A stretch of DNA of 64,000 bases from Sinorhizobium sojae CCBAU 05684 (GCF_002288525.1 NZ_CP023067.1:806001-870000); one strand, 5' to 3'. Shown: positions 41,316 to 51,178, counted from the first letter of the stretch. The notes: generated by a model not told the origin, from the sequence alone. Program-made: numbers and translations.

Positions 41316-42611
41316 ATGCTTGCACAAACCAACGACGCCTTTTTCACCCGCTCTCTCGCCGATAGCGATCCGGAAATCTTCGGTGCGATCGAGAAGGAAC
41401 TCGGCCGCCAGCGCCATGAGATCGAACTGATCGCCTCCGAAAACATCGTTTCGCGCGCCGTGCTCGAGGCCCAGGGCTCGATCATGACGAATAAATACGC
41501 CGAGGGCTATCCGGGCAAACGCTATTACGGCGGCTGCCAGTTCGTCGACATCGCCGAGGAACTCGCGATCGAGCGCGCCAAGAAGCTCTTCGGCGTCAAT
41601 TTCGCCAACGTGCAGCCGAATTCGGGCTCGCAGATGAATCAGGCGGTGTTCCTGGCGCTGCTGCAGCCGGGCGACACCTTCATGGGCCTCGACCTCAATT
41701 CCGGCGGTCACCTCACCCATGGTTCGCCGGTCAACATGTCGGGCAAGTGGTTCAACGTCGTTTCTTACGGCGTGCGCGAAGGCGACCATCTGCTGGACAT
41801 GGACGACGTTGCCGAGAAGGCGCGCAAGCACAAGCCGAAGCTGATCATCGCCGGCGGAACCGCCTATTCGCGCATCTGGGACTGGAAGCGCTTCCGTGAA
41901 ATTGCCGACGAGGTCGGTGCCTGGCTGATGGTCGACATGGCGCATATCGCCGGTCTCGTTGCAGGCGGCCAGCATCCTTCGCCGTTCCCGCATTGCCATG
42001 TCGCGACCACGACCACGCACAAGTCGCTGCGCGGTCCTCGCGGCGGCATGATTCTCAGCAATGACGAGGAGATCGCCAAGAAGATCAACTCGGCCGTCTT
42101 CCCGGGCCTGCAAGGCGGTCCGCTGATGCATGTGATCGCTGCCAAGGCCGTCGCTTTCGGTGAAGCTCTGCAGCCCTCCTTCAAGGAATATTCGGCACAG
42201 ATCGTCAAGAACGCCCGCACCCTTGCCGAAACGCTGAAGGCCAACGGTCTCGATATCGTCTCGGGCGGTACCGACAATCACCTGATGCTGGTGGACCTGC
42301 GCAAGAAGAACGCGACGGGCAAGCGTGCCGAAGCCGCGCTCGGCCGCGCCTTCATCACCTGCAACAAGAACGGCATCCCCTTCGACCCGGAAAAGCCCTT
42401 CGTCACCTCGGGCGTGCGCCTCGGCGCGCCGGCCGGCACGACGCGCGGCTTCAAGGAGGCGGAATTCAAGGAAATCGGCGAGCTCATCGTCGAAGTCCTC
42501 GATGGCCTCAAGGTTGCAAATTCCGACGAGGGCAATGCCCCCGTCGAAGCGGCCGTCCGCGAGAAGGTGGTAAAGCTCACCGATCGCTTCCCCATGTACA
42601 GCTACATGTAA
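41316..42611 (+). CDS. glyA: serine hydroxymethyltransferase
   Basis: 431 aa from ATG 41316, the usual length; the longer frame to 41256 adds leader-encoded residues only. The PLP Lys is Lys236 in [10 protein letters not shown]. It interconverts serine and glycine, loading THF with one-carbon units that purN (upstream in this window) and other enzymes use. nrdR starts 13 bp after it. Confidence 0.97.
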   Translation: MLAQTNDAFFTRSLADSDPEIFGAIEKELGRQRHEIELIASENIVSRAVLEAQGSIMTNKYAEGYPGKRYYGGCQFVDIAEELAIERAKKLFGVNFANVQPNSGSQMNQAVFLALLQPGDTFMGLDLNSGGHLTHGSPVNMSGKWFNVVSYGVREGDHLLDMDDVAEKARKHKPKLIIAGGTAYSRIWDWKRFREIADEVGAWLMVDMAHIAGLVAGGQHPSPFPHCHVATTTTHKSLRGPRGGMILSNDEEIAKKINSAVFPGLQGGPLMHVIAAKAVAFGEALQPSFKEYSAQIVKNARTLAETLKANGLDIVSGGTDNHLMLVDLRKKNATGKRAEAALGRAFITCNKNGIPFDPEKPFVTSGVRLGAPAGTTRGFKEAEFKEIGELIVEVLDGLKVANSDEGNAPVEAAVREKVVKLTDRFPMYSYM

Positions 42612-42623
42612 TCGGAAGGCCGC

Positions 42624-43097
42624 ATGCGCTGCCCCTATTGTGGTTCAGAAGACAGCCAGGTGAAGGACTCCCGTCCGGCCGAGGACGGGAACGCCATTCG
42701 CCGCCGCCGCATCTGCCCGGATTGCGGCGGCCGGTTCACGACCTTCGAGCGGGTGCAGCTGCGCGAGTTGATGATCATCAAGAAGACCGGTCGGAAGGTG
42801 CCTTTCGACCGGGACAAGCTTTTGCGATCCTTCGAGATCGCGCTCAGGAAGCGCCCGGTCGACCGTGACCGGATCGAGCGGGCGGTGTCCGGCATTGTCC
42901 GCCGTCTGGAGAGCTCCGGAGAGACGGAGATCCACTCGGAGGAAATCGGCCTCCAGGTGCTCGAGGCCCTGAAAAGTTTGGACGACGTCGCCTTCGTCCG
43001 CTACGCCTCCGTCTATCGCGATTTTTCCCACGCCGAAGATTTCGAGAAGGTGATCGCGGAGATCAGCGCCAAGATCGCGCGCGATCCCGGGGAATAG
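42624..43097 (+). CDS. nrdR: transcriptional repressor NrdR
   Basis: 157 aa. The zinc ribbon has Cys3, Cys6, Cys31 and Cys34, followed by an ATP-cone domain from about residue 49 ([20 protein letters not shown] in part). NrdR represses ribonucleotide reductase genes in response to dATP/ATP. It sits between glyA and ribD, a standard alphaproteobacterial neighbourhood. Confidence 0.96.
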   Translation: MRCPYCGSEDSQVKDSRPAEDGNAIRRRRICPDCGGRFTTFERVQLRELMIIKKTGRKVPFDRDKLLRSFEIALRKRPVDRDRIERAVSGIVRRLESSGETEIHSEEIGLQVLEALKSLDDVAFVRYASVYRDFSHAEDFEKVIAEISAKIARDPGE

Positions 43098-43100
43098 CCT

Positions 43101-43205
43101 AAGCAGATTTTTTGTTGGGCACACCCACGACGGTCTGCTTGGATTTGCTTTGTTTGCCGCAGGTCCTGATCGCAAAACCGTGGGATACTTTCGCGGGACC
43201 TGCTT
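43101..43205 (+). promoter_or_regulatory. structured leader of ribD, possible attenuator
   Basis: AAGCAGA (43101-43107) can pair with TCTGCTT (43134-43140), and its AAGCAG part can equally pair with CTGCTT at 43200-43205. GCAGGTCC (43159-43166) pairs with GGACCTGC (43196-43203). These alternatives are mutually exclusive. The FMN riboswitch consensus is not present. Confidence 0.4.
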
Positions 43206-43226
43206 TGGAGGCGGAGAGGAAGGCGC

Positions 43227-44366
43227 ATGAACGAGCCGGTGCATGAAGACGAAAGATTCATGGCGGCGGCGCTGCGTCTCGCTCGGCAGAACGTCGGCCT
43301 CACGTCTACCAACCCATCCGTCGGCTGCGTGATCGTCAAGAACGGTGTGATCGTCGGCCGCGCCGCGACGGCGCCGGGCGGACGCCCCCATGCGGAGACG
43401 CAGGCGCTTGCGGAGGCCGGCAAAGAGGCGAGGGGGGCAACGGCCTACGTCACCCTCGAACCCTGTTCGCATCACGGCAGAACGCCGCCTTGTGCCGACG
43501 CGCTCGTCGCCGCAGGCGTGGCCCGCGTCGTCGTTTGCATTCTCGACCCCGACGAACGTGTCGCTGGGCGCGGCGTGGTGAGGCTGCGCGAGGCTGGCGT
43601 CGATGTCGATCTCGGCATTCTGAGTGAGGAGGGCGAGCGGGTGCTGGAGGGTTATCTCATGCGTCAGCGCAACAAACGCCCGCATGTGATTCTGAAACTT
43701 GCCGTTTCCTCCGACGGCATGATCGGTAAGGAGGGGGAGGGTCAGGTCAGAATCACCGGCGCGATCTCCCGTGCGCAGGTACAGGTCCTGCGCGCCGAAA
43801 CCGACGCGATCCTTGTCGGTGTCGGTACGGCCAGTGCCGATGATCCGAAACTGACGGTGCGGCTCGGCGGTCTTGAGAAGCGCTCCCCCGTTCGCATCGT
43901 GCTCGACCGGCGCCTGGAACTGCCGATCGAGTCGAAATTGGTGCGCTCGGCACGCGACGTGCCGCTCATCGTGGTGGCGGACGATGCCAGTTTCCCTTCT
44001 TCCCGTGAGGGGGGCGAGGCGGGGAGAAGGGGCGATTATCCCGCTCGCCGAGCCGCGCTGGAGTCGGCCGGCGTCGAGGTCATCGGTGCGGACTCCATAG
44101 CCGACCTTCTGACGGCACTCGCCTCCCGTGGCATTTCTTCGCTCCTGGTCGAGGGCGGCGCCCGTGCCGCTCGCGATTTTCTCGTTGCCGATCTGGTCGA
44201 CCGCATCCTGCTCTTTACCGGTCCGGCAGCCATTGGCGACAGGGGCATCAGATCACCATTTGAACGGACGTCCGTTCCGCCCGGCTTTACGCTCCGGCGT
44301 ACAGCGCGTTACGGTGACGACATTTTCGAGGAATACGAGAGAGATACCGGATGTTCACAGGCATAA
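43227..44366 (+). CDS. ribD: bifunctional riboflavin deaminase/reductase RibD
   Basis: 379 aa. The N-terminal deaminase domain shows zinc ligands in PHAETQAL and PCSHHGRTPPCADAL. The C-terminal reductase domain starts near residue 152 (RPHVILKLAVSSDGMI). Residues about 256-269 (SFPSSREGGEAGRRG) are encoded by a palindromic sequence and look like an in-frame insertion between VVADDA and RRAALESAGVEV. It performs the second and third steps of riboflavin synthesis. The stop overlaps ribE by 16 bp. Confidence 0.95.
   Translation: MNEPVHEDERFMAAALRLARQNVGLTSTNPSVGCVIVKNGVIVGRAATAPGGRPHAETQALAEAGKEARGATAYVTLEPCSHHGRTPPCADALVAAGVARVVVCILDPDERVAGRGVVRLREAGVDVDLGILSEEGERVLEGYLMRQRNKRPHVILKLAVSSDGMIGKEGEGQVRITGAISRAQVQVLRAETDAILVGVGTASADDPKLTVRLGGLEKRSPVRIVLDRRLELPIESKLVRSARDVPLIVVADDASFPSSREGGEAGRRGDYPARRAALESAGVEVIGADSIADLLTALASRGISSLLVEGGARAARDFLVADLVDRILLFTGPAAIGDRGIRSPFERTSVPPGFTLRRTARYGDDIFEEYERDTGCSQA
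43994..44031 (+). repeat. palindromic repeat inside the ribD coding frame
   Basis: CCCTTCTTCCC (43994-44004) and GGGGAGAAGGG (44021-44031) form an 11-bp stem with one mismatch around a purine-rich loop. This sequence type (CTTCTCCCC...GGGGAGAAG) is common between genes in rhizobia; here it is translated without disrupting the frame. Confidence 0.6.
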
Positions 44367-44971
44367 TCACCGACATCGGCACGGTTGAGAAGGTCACGCC
44401 GCTTAGCGAGGGGATCAAGCTTCGCGTCGCCACCAATTACGATCCTCAGACGATCGACATGGGCGCCTCCATAGCCCATGCCGGCGTGTGTCTGACGGTG
44501 ACGGGACTGCCGGCGGCCGGCAGCAACGGGCGCTGGTTCGAAGCCGAGGCATGGGAGGAGGCGCTGAGGCTCACGACCATCGGCGCTTGGCGGGAGGGCA
44601 CCCGAATCAATCTCGAGCGGTCGCTGAGAATCGGCGACGAGCTTGGCGGTCATATCGTCTCCGGCCATGTCGACGGCGTCGCGGAGATCCTTGCCGTGGA
44701 GCAGGAAGGCGACGCCGTGCGCTTCCGGCTGCGAGTGCCGGACCACCTTGCCCGTTTCGTCGCGCCGAAGGGGTCAGTGGCGCTCGACGGCACTTCGCTC
44801 ACCGTCAACAAGGTCGACGGCGCCGAGTTCGATGTGCTGTTGATCCGCCACTCGCTCGAAGTCACCACTTGGGGAGAGCGCGAGGCCGGGGATCTCGTCA
44901 ATTTCGAGGTCGATACGATGGCCCGCTATGCGGCGCGCCTGGCGGAGTTTCCCGCTCCGAAGCCGGAGTGA
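44351..44971 (+). CDS. ribE: riboflavin synthase alpha subunit
   Basis: 206 aa with two lumazine-binding repeats: MFTGIITDIGTVEKV begins the first, and GGHIVSGHVDGVAEI begins the second near residue 98. It dismutates two 6,7-dimethyl-8-ribityllumazine to riboflavin. Its start lies inside the ribD 3' end, implying coupled translation. The lumazine synthase gene ribH is 1.7 kb downstream rather than adjacent. Confidence 0.95.
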   Translation: MFTGIITDIGTVEKVTPLSEGIKLRVATNYDPQTIDMGASIAHAGVCLTVTGLPAAGSNGRWFEAEAWEEALRLTTIGAWREGTRINLERSLRIGDELGGHIVSGHVDGVAEILAVEQEGDAVRFRLRVPDHLARFVAPKGSVALDGTSLTVNKVDGAEFDVLLIRHSLEVTTWGEREAGDLVNFEVDTMARYAARLAEFPAPKPE

Positions 44972-44995
44972 TTGCTCGCCACTGCCGCCAAAACA

Positions 44996-45018
44996 GTCCG
45001 CCCCCGTGGAGGGCGGAC
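44996..45018 (+). terminator. terminator of the ribD-ribE unit
   Basis: GTCCGCCC (44996-45003) and GGGCGGAC (45011-45018), perfect 8-bp stem with a 7-nt loop, 24 bp after the ribE stop and directly before a RIME-like module A. Confidence 0.55.
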
Positions 45019-45019
45019 C

Positions 45020-45054
45020 GCTTTGCGCGCCTGAAAAGACGCGCGGCTCTGTAT
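45020..45054 (-). repeat. RIME-like module A alone, minus orientation
   Basis: On the minus strand it reads acagag-ccGCGCGTCTTTTCAGGCGCGC-aaag, matching module A. It lies between convergent ribE and the 116-aa secreted protein gene, ending next to the latter's stop. Confidence 0.7.
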
Positions 45055-45059
45055 GAGGC

Positions 45060-45410
45060 TCAGCGGAGATAGATCGTCAGCCCGCCATCGGCAGCTTGCT
45101 CGGCGCCGGCGATATTGTTCAACTCGACGTCATGCGCCTTCAGCTTGGCGACAAGAGGCTTGTTGGATTGGACCGCAGAATGCAGCGCGGCACGCTGCTG
45201 CGGCGTGGCTTCGTCAATCCAGCTCCGGGTCTGGTCTTGCCGGCTTAGCGTGTCGACATTGACAATCCTGAGCTTGTTGCCCTTGAAACCGCGCACCGTC
45301 TGCTCGATCTGCTTTGGCCAGTTCATCTCGACGCTCGCGGCTTGCGCGATGCCGCCGAAGGTCAGGGCGGAAAGAGCGCCGATGACGGTTGCCCTTGCAA
45401 TGCGGTTCAT
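45060..45410 (-). CDS. small periplasmic protein of unknown function (116 aa)
   Basis: Starts MNRIARATVIGALSALTFGG at 45410 with AAAGGAG upstream; signal peptide cleavage after IAQA. The mature part is about 94 residues, without Cys, and includes TPQQRAALHSAVQSNKPLVAKL, predicted helical, and a C-terminal beta-like GGLTIYLR. No family is recognised. Confidence 0.75.
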   Translation of the reverse strand: MNRIARATVIGALSALTFGGIAQAASVEMNWPKQIEQTVRGFKGNKLRIVNVDTLSRQDQTRSWIDEATPQQRAALHSAVQSNKPLVAKLKAHDVELNNIAGAEQAADGGLTIYLR

Positions 45411-45723
45411 TGTCGTGCTCCTTTGGTTTGCGATGCTCGCTTCGCCGGCCATTGCGTCCGCGATTGGCTCGACCGTGCATGGCTCCGCAGGCCAGCGCCG
45501 GCCGTTTGCGGGGGGAGGTCCCACAGCGAAAGGCGTCTGGCTGTTTCGAACTGCCGGGGCGGCGTTTCCTCATTCAGAAGGTCTCGCGCCGTGCCGACGG
45601 TTGCAAAGCTGGGCGCGAATATGGCCGAAACCGTGGCGTAACTCTCTGAAAAATAATTAATAAAATTTATGTTCGCAACCTGTCGGGGCGGCCGAAGTCG
45701 CTAATGCGGTCGGCCGCACCGGT
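45411..45723. other. 313-bp region between two minus-strand genes
   Basis: It holds a hairpin GCGGCCGA/TCGGCCGC (45688-45717) just after the GNAT gene stop, a possible terminator, and an AT-rich block (45645-45670) that may contain the promoter of the 116-aa protein gene. No gene was found. Confidence 0.45.
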
Positions 45724-46260
45724 TCAGGCGGTGGTCGCCGGACGCCTTTCGTACATGATCATCGGCCGGCCGTGATAGTTTGTGCGCCAGAATTCCGTGA
45801 AGCCGTGCTTAAGCGCGACGCGGATCGAAGCCTGGTTACCGGGTTCGATAATGCAGGTCTTTCTCAGGGCGGGAAAGGCGCGGTCGCCCCAGGCGAGGGC
45901 GGCGGCGACCGCCTCTGTTGCTATGCCTCGGCCATGGCACTTCGGCGAGATTGCCCATCCCACTTCCATCGTTCCTTCAAGCGAAGGAGTGATCTGGCGA
46001 TGGGCATCGTGGAAGCCCGCCTCGCCGACGAATGCGCCGCTTTCCTTCTCCTGGATCGCGAAGAAGCCGAAGCCGAAATAGTGCCACATGCCGACCTGGC
46101 GCAGGAAGCGCGTCCAGGATTGCTCGCGCGTATACGGCACGCCGCCCACAAAGCGGGTCACCTCTTCGTCCGCGAAAAGCGCACAGTAGACGGGAAAATC
46201 CTCGCGCCGATAGGGGCGCAGGAGAAGCCGCTCGGTCTCGATCACGGGAACGCGATGCAT
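45724..46260 (-). CDS. GNAT family N-acetyltransferase (RimJ/RimL-like)
   Basis: 178 aa from ATG 46260 (MHRVPVIETERLLLRPYRRE). The TERLLLRPY start is the RimJ-like signature, and acetyl-CoA binding motif A is in SPKCHGRGIATEAVAAALAW. Substrate unknown. It interrupts the riboflavin gene neighbourhood on the opposite strand. Confidence 0.87.
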   Translation of the reverse strand: MHRVPVIETERLLLRPYRREDFPVYCALFADEEVTRFVGGVPYTREQSWTRFLRQVGMWHYFGFGFFAIQEKESGAFVGEAGFHDAHRQITPSLEGTMEVGWAISPKCHGRGIATEAVAAALAWGDRAFPALRKTCIIEPGNQASIRVALKHGFTEFWRTNYHGRPMIMYERRPATTA

Positions 46261-46400
46261 TTTCGCTCCAAATGTTTCCACGCCTGCAATTGAAATACAC
46301 CCCCGGCCGTCCCCGGACATCGGCCGCCGAGGGAGTGCGGTCGCCTGCCGCGGCTGGACTGGTTCTGGCGACAGCTTCAGCTTGCGGTGGAGGCGGAAAG

Positions 46401-46420
46401 ATACTTGAGGTTTCAAGTAT
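46401..46420. promoter_or_regulatory. perfect inverted repeat in the GNAT-ribH divergent region
   Basis: ATACTTGA-ggtt-TCAAGTAT, 8-bp arms, in the 388-bp gap (46261-46648) between the divergent GNAT gene and ribH. AT-rich DNA with TATGAT (46418-46423) follows. It looks like an operator for a dimeric regulator. The gap otherwise holds only a weak ~50-codon frame from 46446. Confidence 0.45.
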
Positions 46421-46648
46421 GATATACATCCCAAAGGTGGCGTTATGCATAAGTGTCTTCAACTTTTGATTGCCGCGACAGTAGTCCGTGACTTCATCCA
46501 AACATTGCGGCTCTCGGGAGGCGACGACGGGCATCGGCGCGGCAAATGGCTCCGCGTCGCGGAATTTGCTTGCCATTCCGCGCGCGTCATGGTTTGACCG
46601 CCGCCTGCACCGGCCAAGTCCGGTCCTAGATTTCAAGACAGGTGACCC

Positions 46649-47110
46649 ATGGCGAAGACCGAGCCTCTCCGCATCCTGATTGTGGAAGCGCGCTTCTATG
46701 ACGATATGGCCGATGCGATGCTGGACGGAGCGAAACATGCGCTCGACGCGACCGGTGCGACCTACGACATCGTCACCGTGCCGGGGGCTCTGGAAATTCC
46801 CGCGGCGATAGCCATGGCGCTTGATGCGGCGGACGAGGGCGGCACCGACTATGATGGCTTCGTCGCGCTCGGCATGGTGATCCGCGGCGATACCTATCAC
46901 TTCGACATCGTGGCCAACGAGTCTGCGCGCGCCCTGATGGATCTTGCCGTCAGCGAGAGCCTGGCGCTCGGCAATGGCATCCTGACGGTCGAGAACGAGG
47001 AACAGGCGTGGGCGCGTGCCCGCAGGTCGGAAGCCGACAAGGGCGGCTTTGCTGCGCGCGCGGCCCTGACCATGATCGAATTGAAGAAAAAGTTGGGCGC
47101 AGAAAAGTGA
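46649..47110 (+). CDS. ribH: 6,7-dimethyl-8-ribityllumazine synthase
   Basis: 153 aa. Conserved active-site segments are [36 protein letters not shown] (with the catalytic His) and [12 protein letters not shown]. It condenses the RibD product derivative with dihydroxybutanone phosphate. The terminal TGA overlaps the GTG start of nusB. Confidence 0.95.
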   Translation: MAKTEPLRILIVEARFYDDMADAMLDGAKHALDATGATYDIVTVPGALEIPAAIAMALDAADEGGTDYDGFVALGMVIRGDTYHFDIVANESARALMDLAVSESLALGNGILTVENEEQAWARARRSEADKGGFAARAALTMIELKKKLGAEK

Positions 47111-47589
47111 CGAATACCCCCTCTGATCAGCCGCTGAAGCAGGTCAACCAGCGTGGCGCAGCGCGTCTGGCGGCCGTGCAGGCGCTTTACCAGATGGATG
47201 TCGGCGGGACCGGCGTGCTGGAGATCGTCGCCGAATTCGAGGCGCATCGTCTCGGCCAGGAACTCGACGGCGAGACCTATCTGAAGGCGGACGCTTCCTG
47301 GTTCCGCTCGATCGTTTCCGGCGTCGTGCGCGACCAGCGCAAGCTCGATCCCCTCATCGGTTCGGCCCTGCAGGACGATTGGGCTCTCTCCCGGCTCGAT
47401 TCCACGGTCCGGGCCATCCTGCGCGCCGGCACCTTCGAGCTTCTGGAGCGCAAGGACGTACCGGTTCCGGTGATCGTCACCGAATATGTCGAGATCGCCA
47501 AGGCCTTCTTCGAGGACGAGGAGCCGAAGCTCGTCAACGCCGTCCTCGACCGGATCGCTAAGCAGATCCGCGGCGAGCGGCGGAAGTAA
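47107..47589 (+). CDS. nusB: transcription antitermination factor NusB
   Basis: 160 aa beginning at GTG 47107, overlapping the ribH stop as GTGA. The NusB fold is shown by [20 protein letters not shown] and [19 protein letters not shown]. It binds boxA RNA with S10 in rRNA antitermination. ribH-nusB coupling is widespread in Proteobacteria. Confidence 0.95.
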   Translation: MTNTPSDQPLKQVNQRGAARLAAVQALYQMDVGGTGVLEIVAEFEAHRLGQELDGETYLKADASWFRSIVSGVVRDQRKLDPLIGSALQDDWALSRLDSTVRAILRAGTFELLERKDVPVPVIVTEYVEIAKAFFEDEEPKLVNAVLDRIAKQIRGERRK

Positions 47590-47592
47590 CCC

Positions 47593-48825
47593 ATGGTTAC
47601 TGCGGCGGTGGACGACGTCGGGGCGGTTCTTCGTGAGGCGCGCCGCAATGTTCTGCTGCTCGCCATCGCCCAGGCGCTTCTCGGCATCGTCGGGCCGATC
47701 AGCTTTGCCGTTGGCGGCGTCGCCGGCCACCAGCTGCTTGGCGACGACAAGTCGCTGGCGACCGCGCCCCTGACCGCCTTCAATATCGGCATGGCGCTCG
47801 GTGTTATCCTGGTGGCCATGCTGTCACGCCTCACGGGCAGGCGTTCCGCCTTCATGATCGGCGCTCTGATAGCCGCGGCCGGAGGCGTGATCGCCGCGGC
47901 TGCGCTGTTCCGGGAGAGTTTCTGGCTCTTCGCAGGCGGTCTCGCGGTGCTCGGCGCCTCCAACGGCTTCACCCAAAAATTGCGCTTCGCCGCGGCCGAT
48001 GCGTCGCCGTCCTTCTTCAAGCCAAAGGCTATCTCCTGGATTCTCGGTGGCGGTATCGTCTCGGCGGTCCTAGGGCCGCAGATCGTCATTTTCGCCGGCG
48101 ATTATTTTGCCCCCGTGTGGTTTGCCGGCGCATTCGTCGCCCTCGTACCAGTCTGCCTCGTCGCCCTCTTCTTCTTTGCGCCCCTGCGGTTGCCCGACGG
48201 TTCGCCGGCATCCGCTGCGCAGTCGGAGGCGCCCGCCCGGCCGCTGCGCGAGATCGCCGGCAGCCAGCGGTTCCTGACCGGCATGATCTGCGGCATCTCC
48301 GCCTATGCGCTGATGACATTCATGATGACCGGGGCGCCCATCGCCATGGTCGTCGGCTGCGGGTTCTCGAGCGATCTCGCGACGCTCGGGATCCAGTGGC
48401 ACGTGCTCGCCATGTTCGGTCCGAGCTTCGTCACGGGCTGGCTGGTCAGCCGCTTCGGTGCGGAGCGCATCGTCGCCTCGGGGTTCCTGCTGCTGATGGC
48501 CTGCGCGGCGATCGCGCATCTCGGCGTCGAACTCTGGAACTTCTGGGCCGCGCTGGTTCTACTCGGCCTTGGCTGGAACTTCGCCTTCATCGGCGCCACA
48601 GCGATCGTAGCCCAGAGCTACCGCCCGCACGAGGCCGACAAGGTCCAGGCCTTCCACGACATCGTGCTCTTTTCCGCCGTTGCCGTTTCCTCCTTCGCCT
48701 CCGGCAAGGTGCTGGCTGCCTATGGCTGGGACATGCTCAACGCCGTCGTTTGGCCGGTCGCCGGCCTGTGCCTCCTTCTTTTGTCCCTCCTGATGCGTGC
48801 GAGCAGGAAAGCCGCCGCGGCCTGA
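47593..48825 (+). CDS. MFS transporter
   Basis: 410 aa with about twelve TM helices; it starts 3 bp after nusB, so it is probably in the same operon. The loop 2-3 motif reads LSRLTGRRSAFMIG. The middle cytoplasmic loop (about residues 195-220) is Ala/Pro-rich. Substrate unknown. Confidence 0.83.
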   Translation: MVTAAVDDVGAVLREARRNVLLLAIAQALLGIVGPISFAVGGVAGHQLLGDDKSLATAPLTAFNIGMALGVILVAMLSRLTGRRSAFMIGALIAAAGGVIAAAALFRESFWLFAGGLAVLGASNGFTQKLRFAAADASPSFFKPKAISWILGGGIVSAVLGPQIVIFAGDYFAPVWFAGAFVALVPVCLVALFFFAPLRLPDGSPASAAQSEAPARPLREIAGSQRFLTGMICGISAYALMTFMMTGAPIAMVVGCGFSSDLATLGIQWHVLAMFGPSFVTGWLVSRFGAERIVASGFLLLMACAAIAHLGVELWNFWAALVLLGLGWNFAFIGATAIVAQSYRPHEADKVQAFHDIVLFSAVAVSSFASGKVLAAYGWDMLNAVVWPVAGLCLLLLSLLMRASRKAAAA

Positions 48826-48887
48826 ATTGCGTGCAACGGGCTTGCCGGAAAATCCCCCAGTCCCGGAGATGCGGGTATTTTCAGGGG

Positions 48888-48917
48888 CTTGACGTTCCCT
48901 GTTCGCAATCGCACTCT
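48888..48917 (+). promoter_or_regulatory. candidate promoter of hppA
   Basis: CTTGAC (48888-48893) with an 18-bp spacer to CACTCT (48912-48917), a weak -10. It is 107 bp before the hppA start in a 198-bp gap. Confidence 0.35.
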
Positions 48918-49023
48918 GGCCGCGCCGTGAGGACGTGCCGCTTGAGGAGGTGGTGCGCGAGTCGCGGCTTGAGGGGCCTGCGGCAGGGAGTGAGCCCGCA
49001 GGTTGTAACGGAGGATTGTGCGA

Positions 49024-51159
49024 ATGACCATTTTATTGGCCGTTATCGCATGCGGATTGCTTTCGGTGGCCTACGCCGTCTGGGCGGCACAGTCGGTGTT
49101 GGCTGCCGATCAGGGGAATGCCCGCATGCAGGAGATTGCAGGCTTTATCAGAGAGGGGGCTCAGGCCTACCTCATGCGTCAATACAAAACCATTGCCATC
49201 GTCGGTGTTGTCGTCTTCATCGCCGTTTGGTTTCTTCTCTCGGGTGCGGCCGCGATCGGTTTCCTGATCGGCGCGGTGCTCTCGGGCGCGGCCGGCTTCA
49301 TCGGCATGCATGTATCCGTCAGGGCCAATGTTCGCACGGCCCAGGCCGCTTCGGTCAGCCTTGCCTCCGGACTCGACATCGCCTTCAAGTCAGGCGCCAT
49401 CACCGGCCTCCTGGTGGCGGGCCTCGCACTGCTGGGGGTTGCTGTCTACTATTTCATCCTCACCATCGGCCTGGGGCATGACCCTGCCTCGCGCGAGGTA
49501 ATTGATGCTCTCGTGGCGCTCGGTTTCGGCGGCTCCTTGATCTCGATCTTCGCCCGTCTCGGCGGCGGCATCTTCACCAAGGGCGCGGATGTCGGCGGCG
49601 ATCTCGTCGGCAAGGTGGAGGCGGGCATTCCGGAAGACGACCCGCGCAATCCCGCGACGATCGCCGACAATGTGGGCGACAATGTCGGCGATTGCGCCGG
49701 CATGGCGGCCGACCTTTTCGAAACCTATGTGGTTTCCGTGGTCGCAACCATGGTTCTGGCGGCGATCTTCTTCGCCGACAGCCCGATGTTCGCGAGCATC
49801 ATGGTCTACCCGTTGGCGATCTGCGCCGTCTGCATCATCACGTCGATCATCGGCACCTTTTTCGTCAAGCTCGGAACCAACGGCTCGATCATGGGCGCGC
49901 TCTATCGCGGGCTGATCATGACCGGCGTGCTGTCGATATTGGGCCTCGGCGCCGCCACCTCGCTGACGATCGGCTGGGGATCGATCGGTGTGGTCGCAGG
50001 CAAGGATATCACGGGTTGGGGTCTGTTCTTCTGCGGCATCATCGGCCTGATCGTTACCGCGCTGATCGTCGTGATCACCGAATACTATACCGGCACAAAC
50101 AAGCGGCCGGTGAATTCGATCGCGCAGGCGTCGGTCACCGGCCACGGCACAAACGTGATCCAGGGGCTGGCGGTCTCGCTCGAATCGACCGCGCTTCCGG
50201 CGATCGTCATCGTCGGAGGCATCATCGCCACCTACCAGTTCGCCGGCCTCTTCGGCACCGGCATAGCCGTCACCACCATGCTCGGCCTCGCCGGCATGAT
50301 CGTTGCGCTAGACGCCTTCGGCCCGGTGACCGACAATGCCGGCGGCATCGCGGAGATGTCGAATTTGCCGCCGGAAGTTCGCAAGTCGACCGATGCGCTC
50401 GATGCGGTCGGCAACACCACCAAGGCGGTCACCAAAGGTTATGCGATCGGTTCCGCGGGCCTCGGCGCCCTCGTGCTCTTTGCGGCCTATTCGAACGATC
50501 TCGCCTATTTTGCCGCCAATGGGGAAAGATATCCCTATTTCGCGGATGTGGGCACGATCTCCTTCGATCTCTCCAATCCCTATGTCGTCGCCGGCCTCAT
50601 CTTCGGCGGCCTGATACCCTATCTCTTCGGCGGCATTGCCATGACCGCCGTCGGCCGGGCAGGGGGCGCCGTCGTCGAGGAGGTGCGTCGGCAGTTCAAG
50701 GAAAAGCCGGGTATCATGGAGGGCACGGACCGTCCGGACTATGGCCGCGCCGTAGACATGCTGACCAAGGCGGCGATCCGTGAAATGATCGTCCCCTCGC
50801 TGCTTCCGGTGCTGGCGCCGATCGTCGTCTATTTCGGCGTGCTGCTCCTTTCGGGCTCGAAGGCCTCCGCTTTCGCGGCACTCGGCGCCTCGCTTCTCGG
50901 CGTCATCGTCAATGGCCTGTTCGTGGCGGTCTCGATGACCTCCGGCGGCGGCGCCTGGGACAACGCGAAGAAGAGCTTCGAGGATGGCTTCGTCGACAAG
51001 GACGGCACGCGCCACATGAAGGGCTCGGAAGCGCACAAGGCATCCGTGACCGGCGACACCGTCGGCGATCCCTATAAGGACACGGCTGGGCCGGCGGTCA
51101 ATCCCGCGATCAAGATCACAAACATCGTGGCCTTGCTGCTGCTCGCGGTGCTTGCCTGA
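49024..51159 (+). CDS. hppA: K+-independent membrane-bound H+-translocating pyrophosphatase
   Basis: 711 aa with about sixteen TM helices. The PPi/Mg-binding motif is [20 protein letters not shown] (about residues 195-215), followed by [19 protein letters not shown]. Lys467 in [10 protein letters not shown] marks the K+-independent class. It couples PPi hydrolysis to proton export. The ATG at 49024 has GGAGG nine bases upstream; the GTG at 49018 is too close to it. Confidence 0.95.
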   Translation: MTILLAVIACGLLSVAYAVWAAQSVLAADQGNARMQEIAGFIREGAQAYLMRQYKTIAIVGVVVFIAVWFLLSGAAAIGFLIGAVLSGAAGFIGMHVSVRANVRTAQAASVSLASGLDIAFKSGAITGLLVAGLALLGVAVYYFILTIGLGHDPASREVIDALVALGFGGSLISIFARLGGGIFTKGADVGGDLVGKVEAGIPEDDPRNPATIADNVGDNVGDCAGMAADLFETYVVSVVATMVLAAIFFADSPMFASIMVYPLAICAVCIITSIIGTFFVKLGTNGSIMGALYRGLIMTGVLSILGLGAATSLTIGWGSIGVVAGKDITGWGLFFCGIIGLIVTALIVVITEYYTGTNKRPVNSIAQASVTGHGTNVIQGLAVSLESTALPAIVIVGGIIATYQFAGLFGTGIAVTTMLGLAGMIVALDAFGPVTDNAGGIAEMSNLPPEVRKSTDALDAVGNTTKAVTKGYAIGSAGLGALVLFAAYSNDLAYFAANGERYPYFADVGTISFDLSNPYVVAGLIFGGLIPYLFGGIAMTAVGRAGGAVVEEVRRQFKEKPGIMEGTDRPDYGRAVDMLTKAAIREMIVPSLLPVLAPIVVYFGVLLLSGSKASAFAALGASLLGVIVNGLFVAVSMTSGGGAWDNAKKSFEDGFVDKDGTRHMKGSEAHKASVTGDTVGDPYKDTAGPAVNPAIKITNIVALLLLAVLA

Positions 51160-51178
51160 TACAAGTCCTTGAGCAAAA

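Noticed and set aside
43098-43226. FMN riboswitch upstream of ribD
   Set aside because: The conserved RFN core sequences are not present, although the leader is structured.
46446-46604. About 50-codon frame beginning MHKCLQLLIAATVVRDFI upstream of ribH
   Set aside because: Only a short hydrophobic start, mediocre ribosome-binding site, no conserved features; could be a remnant but cannot be supported.
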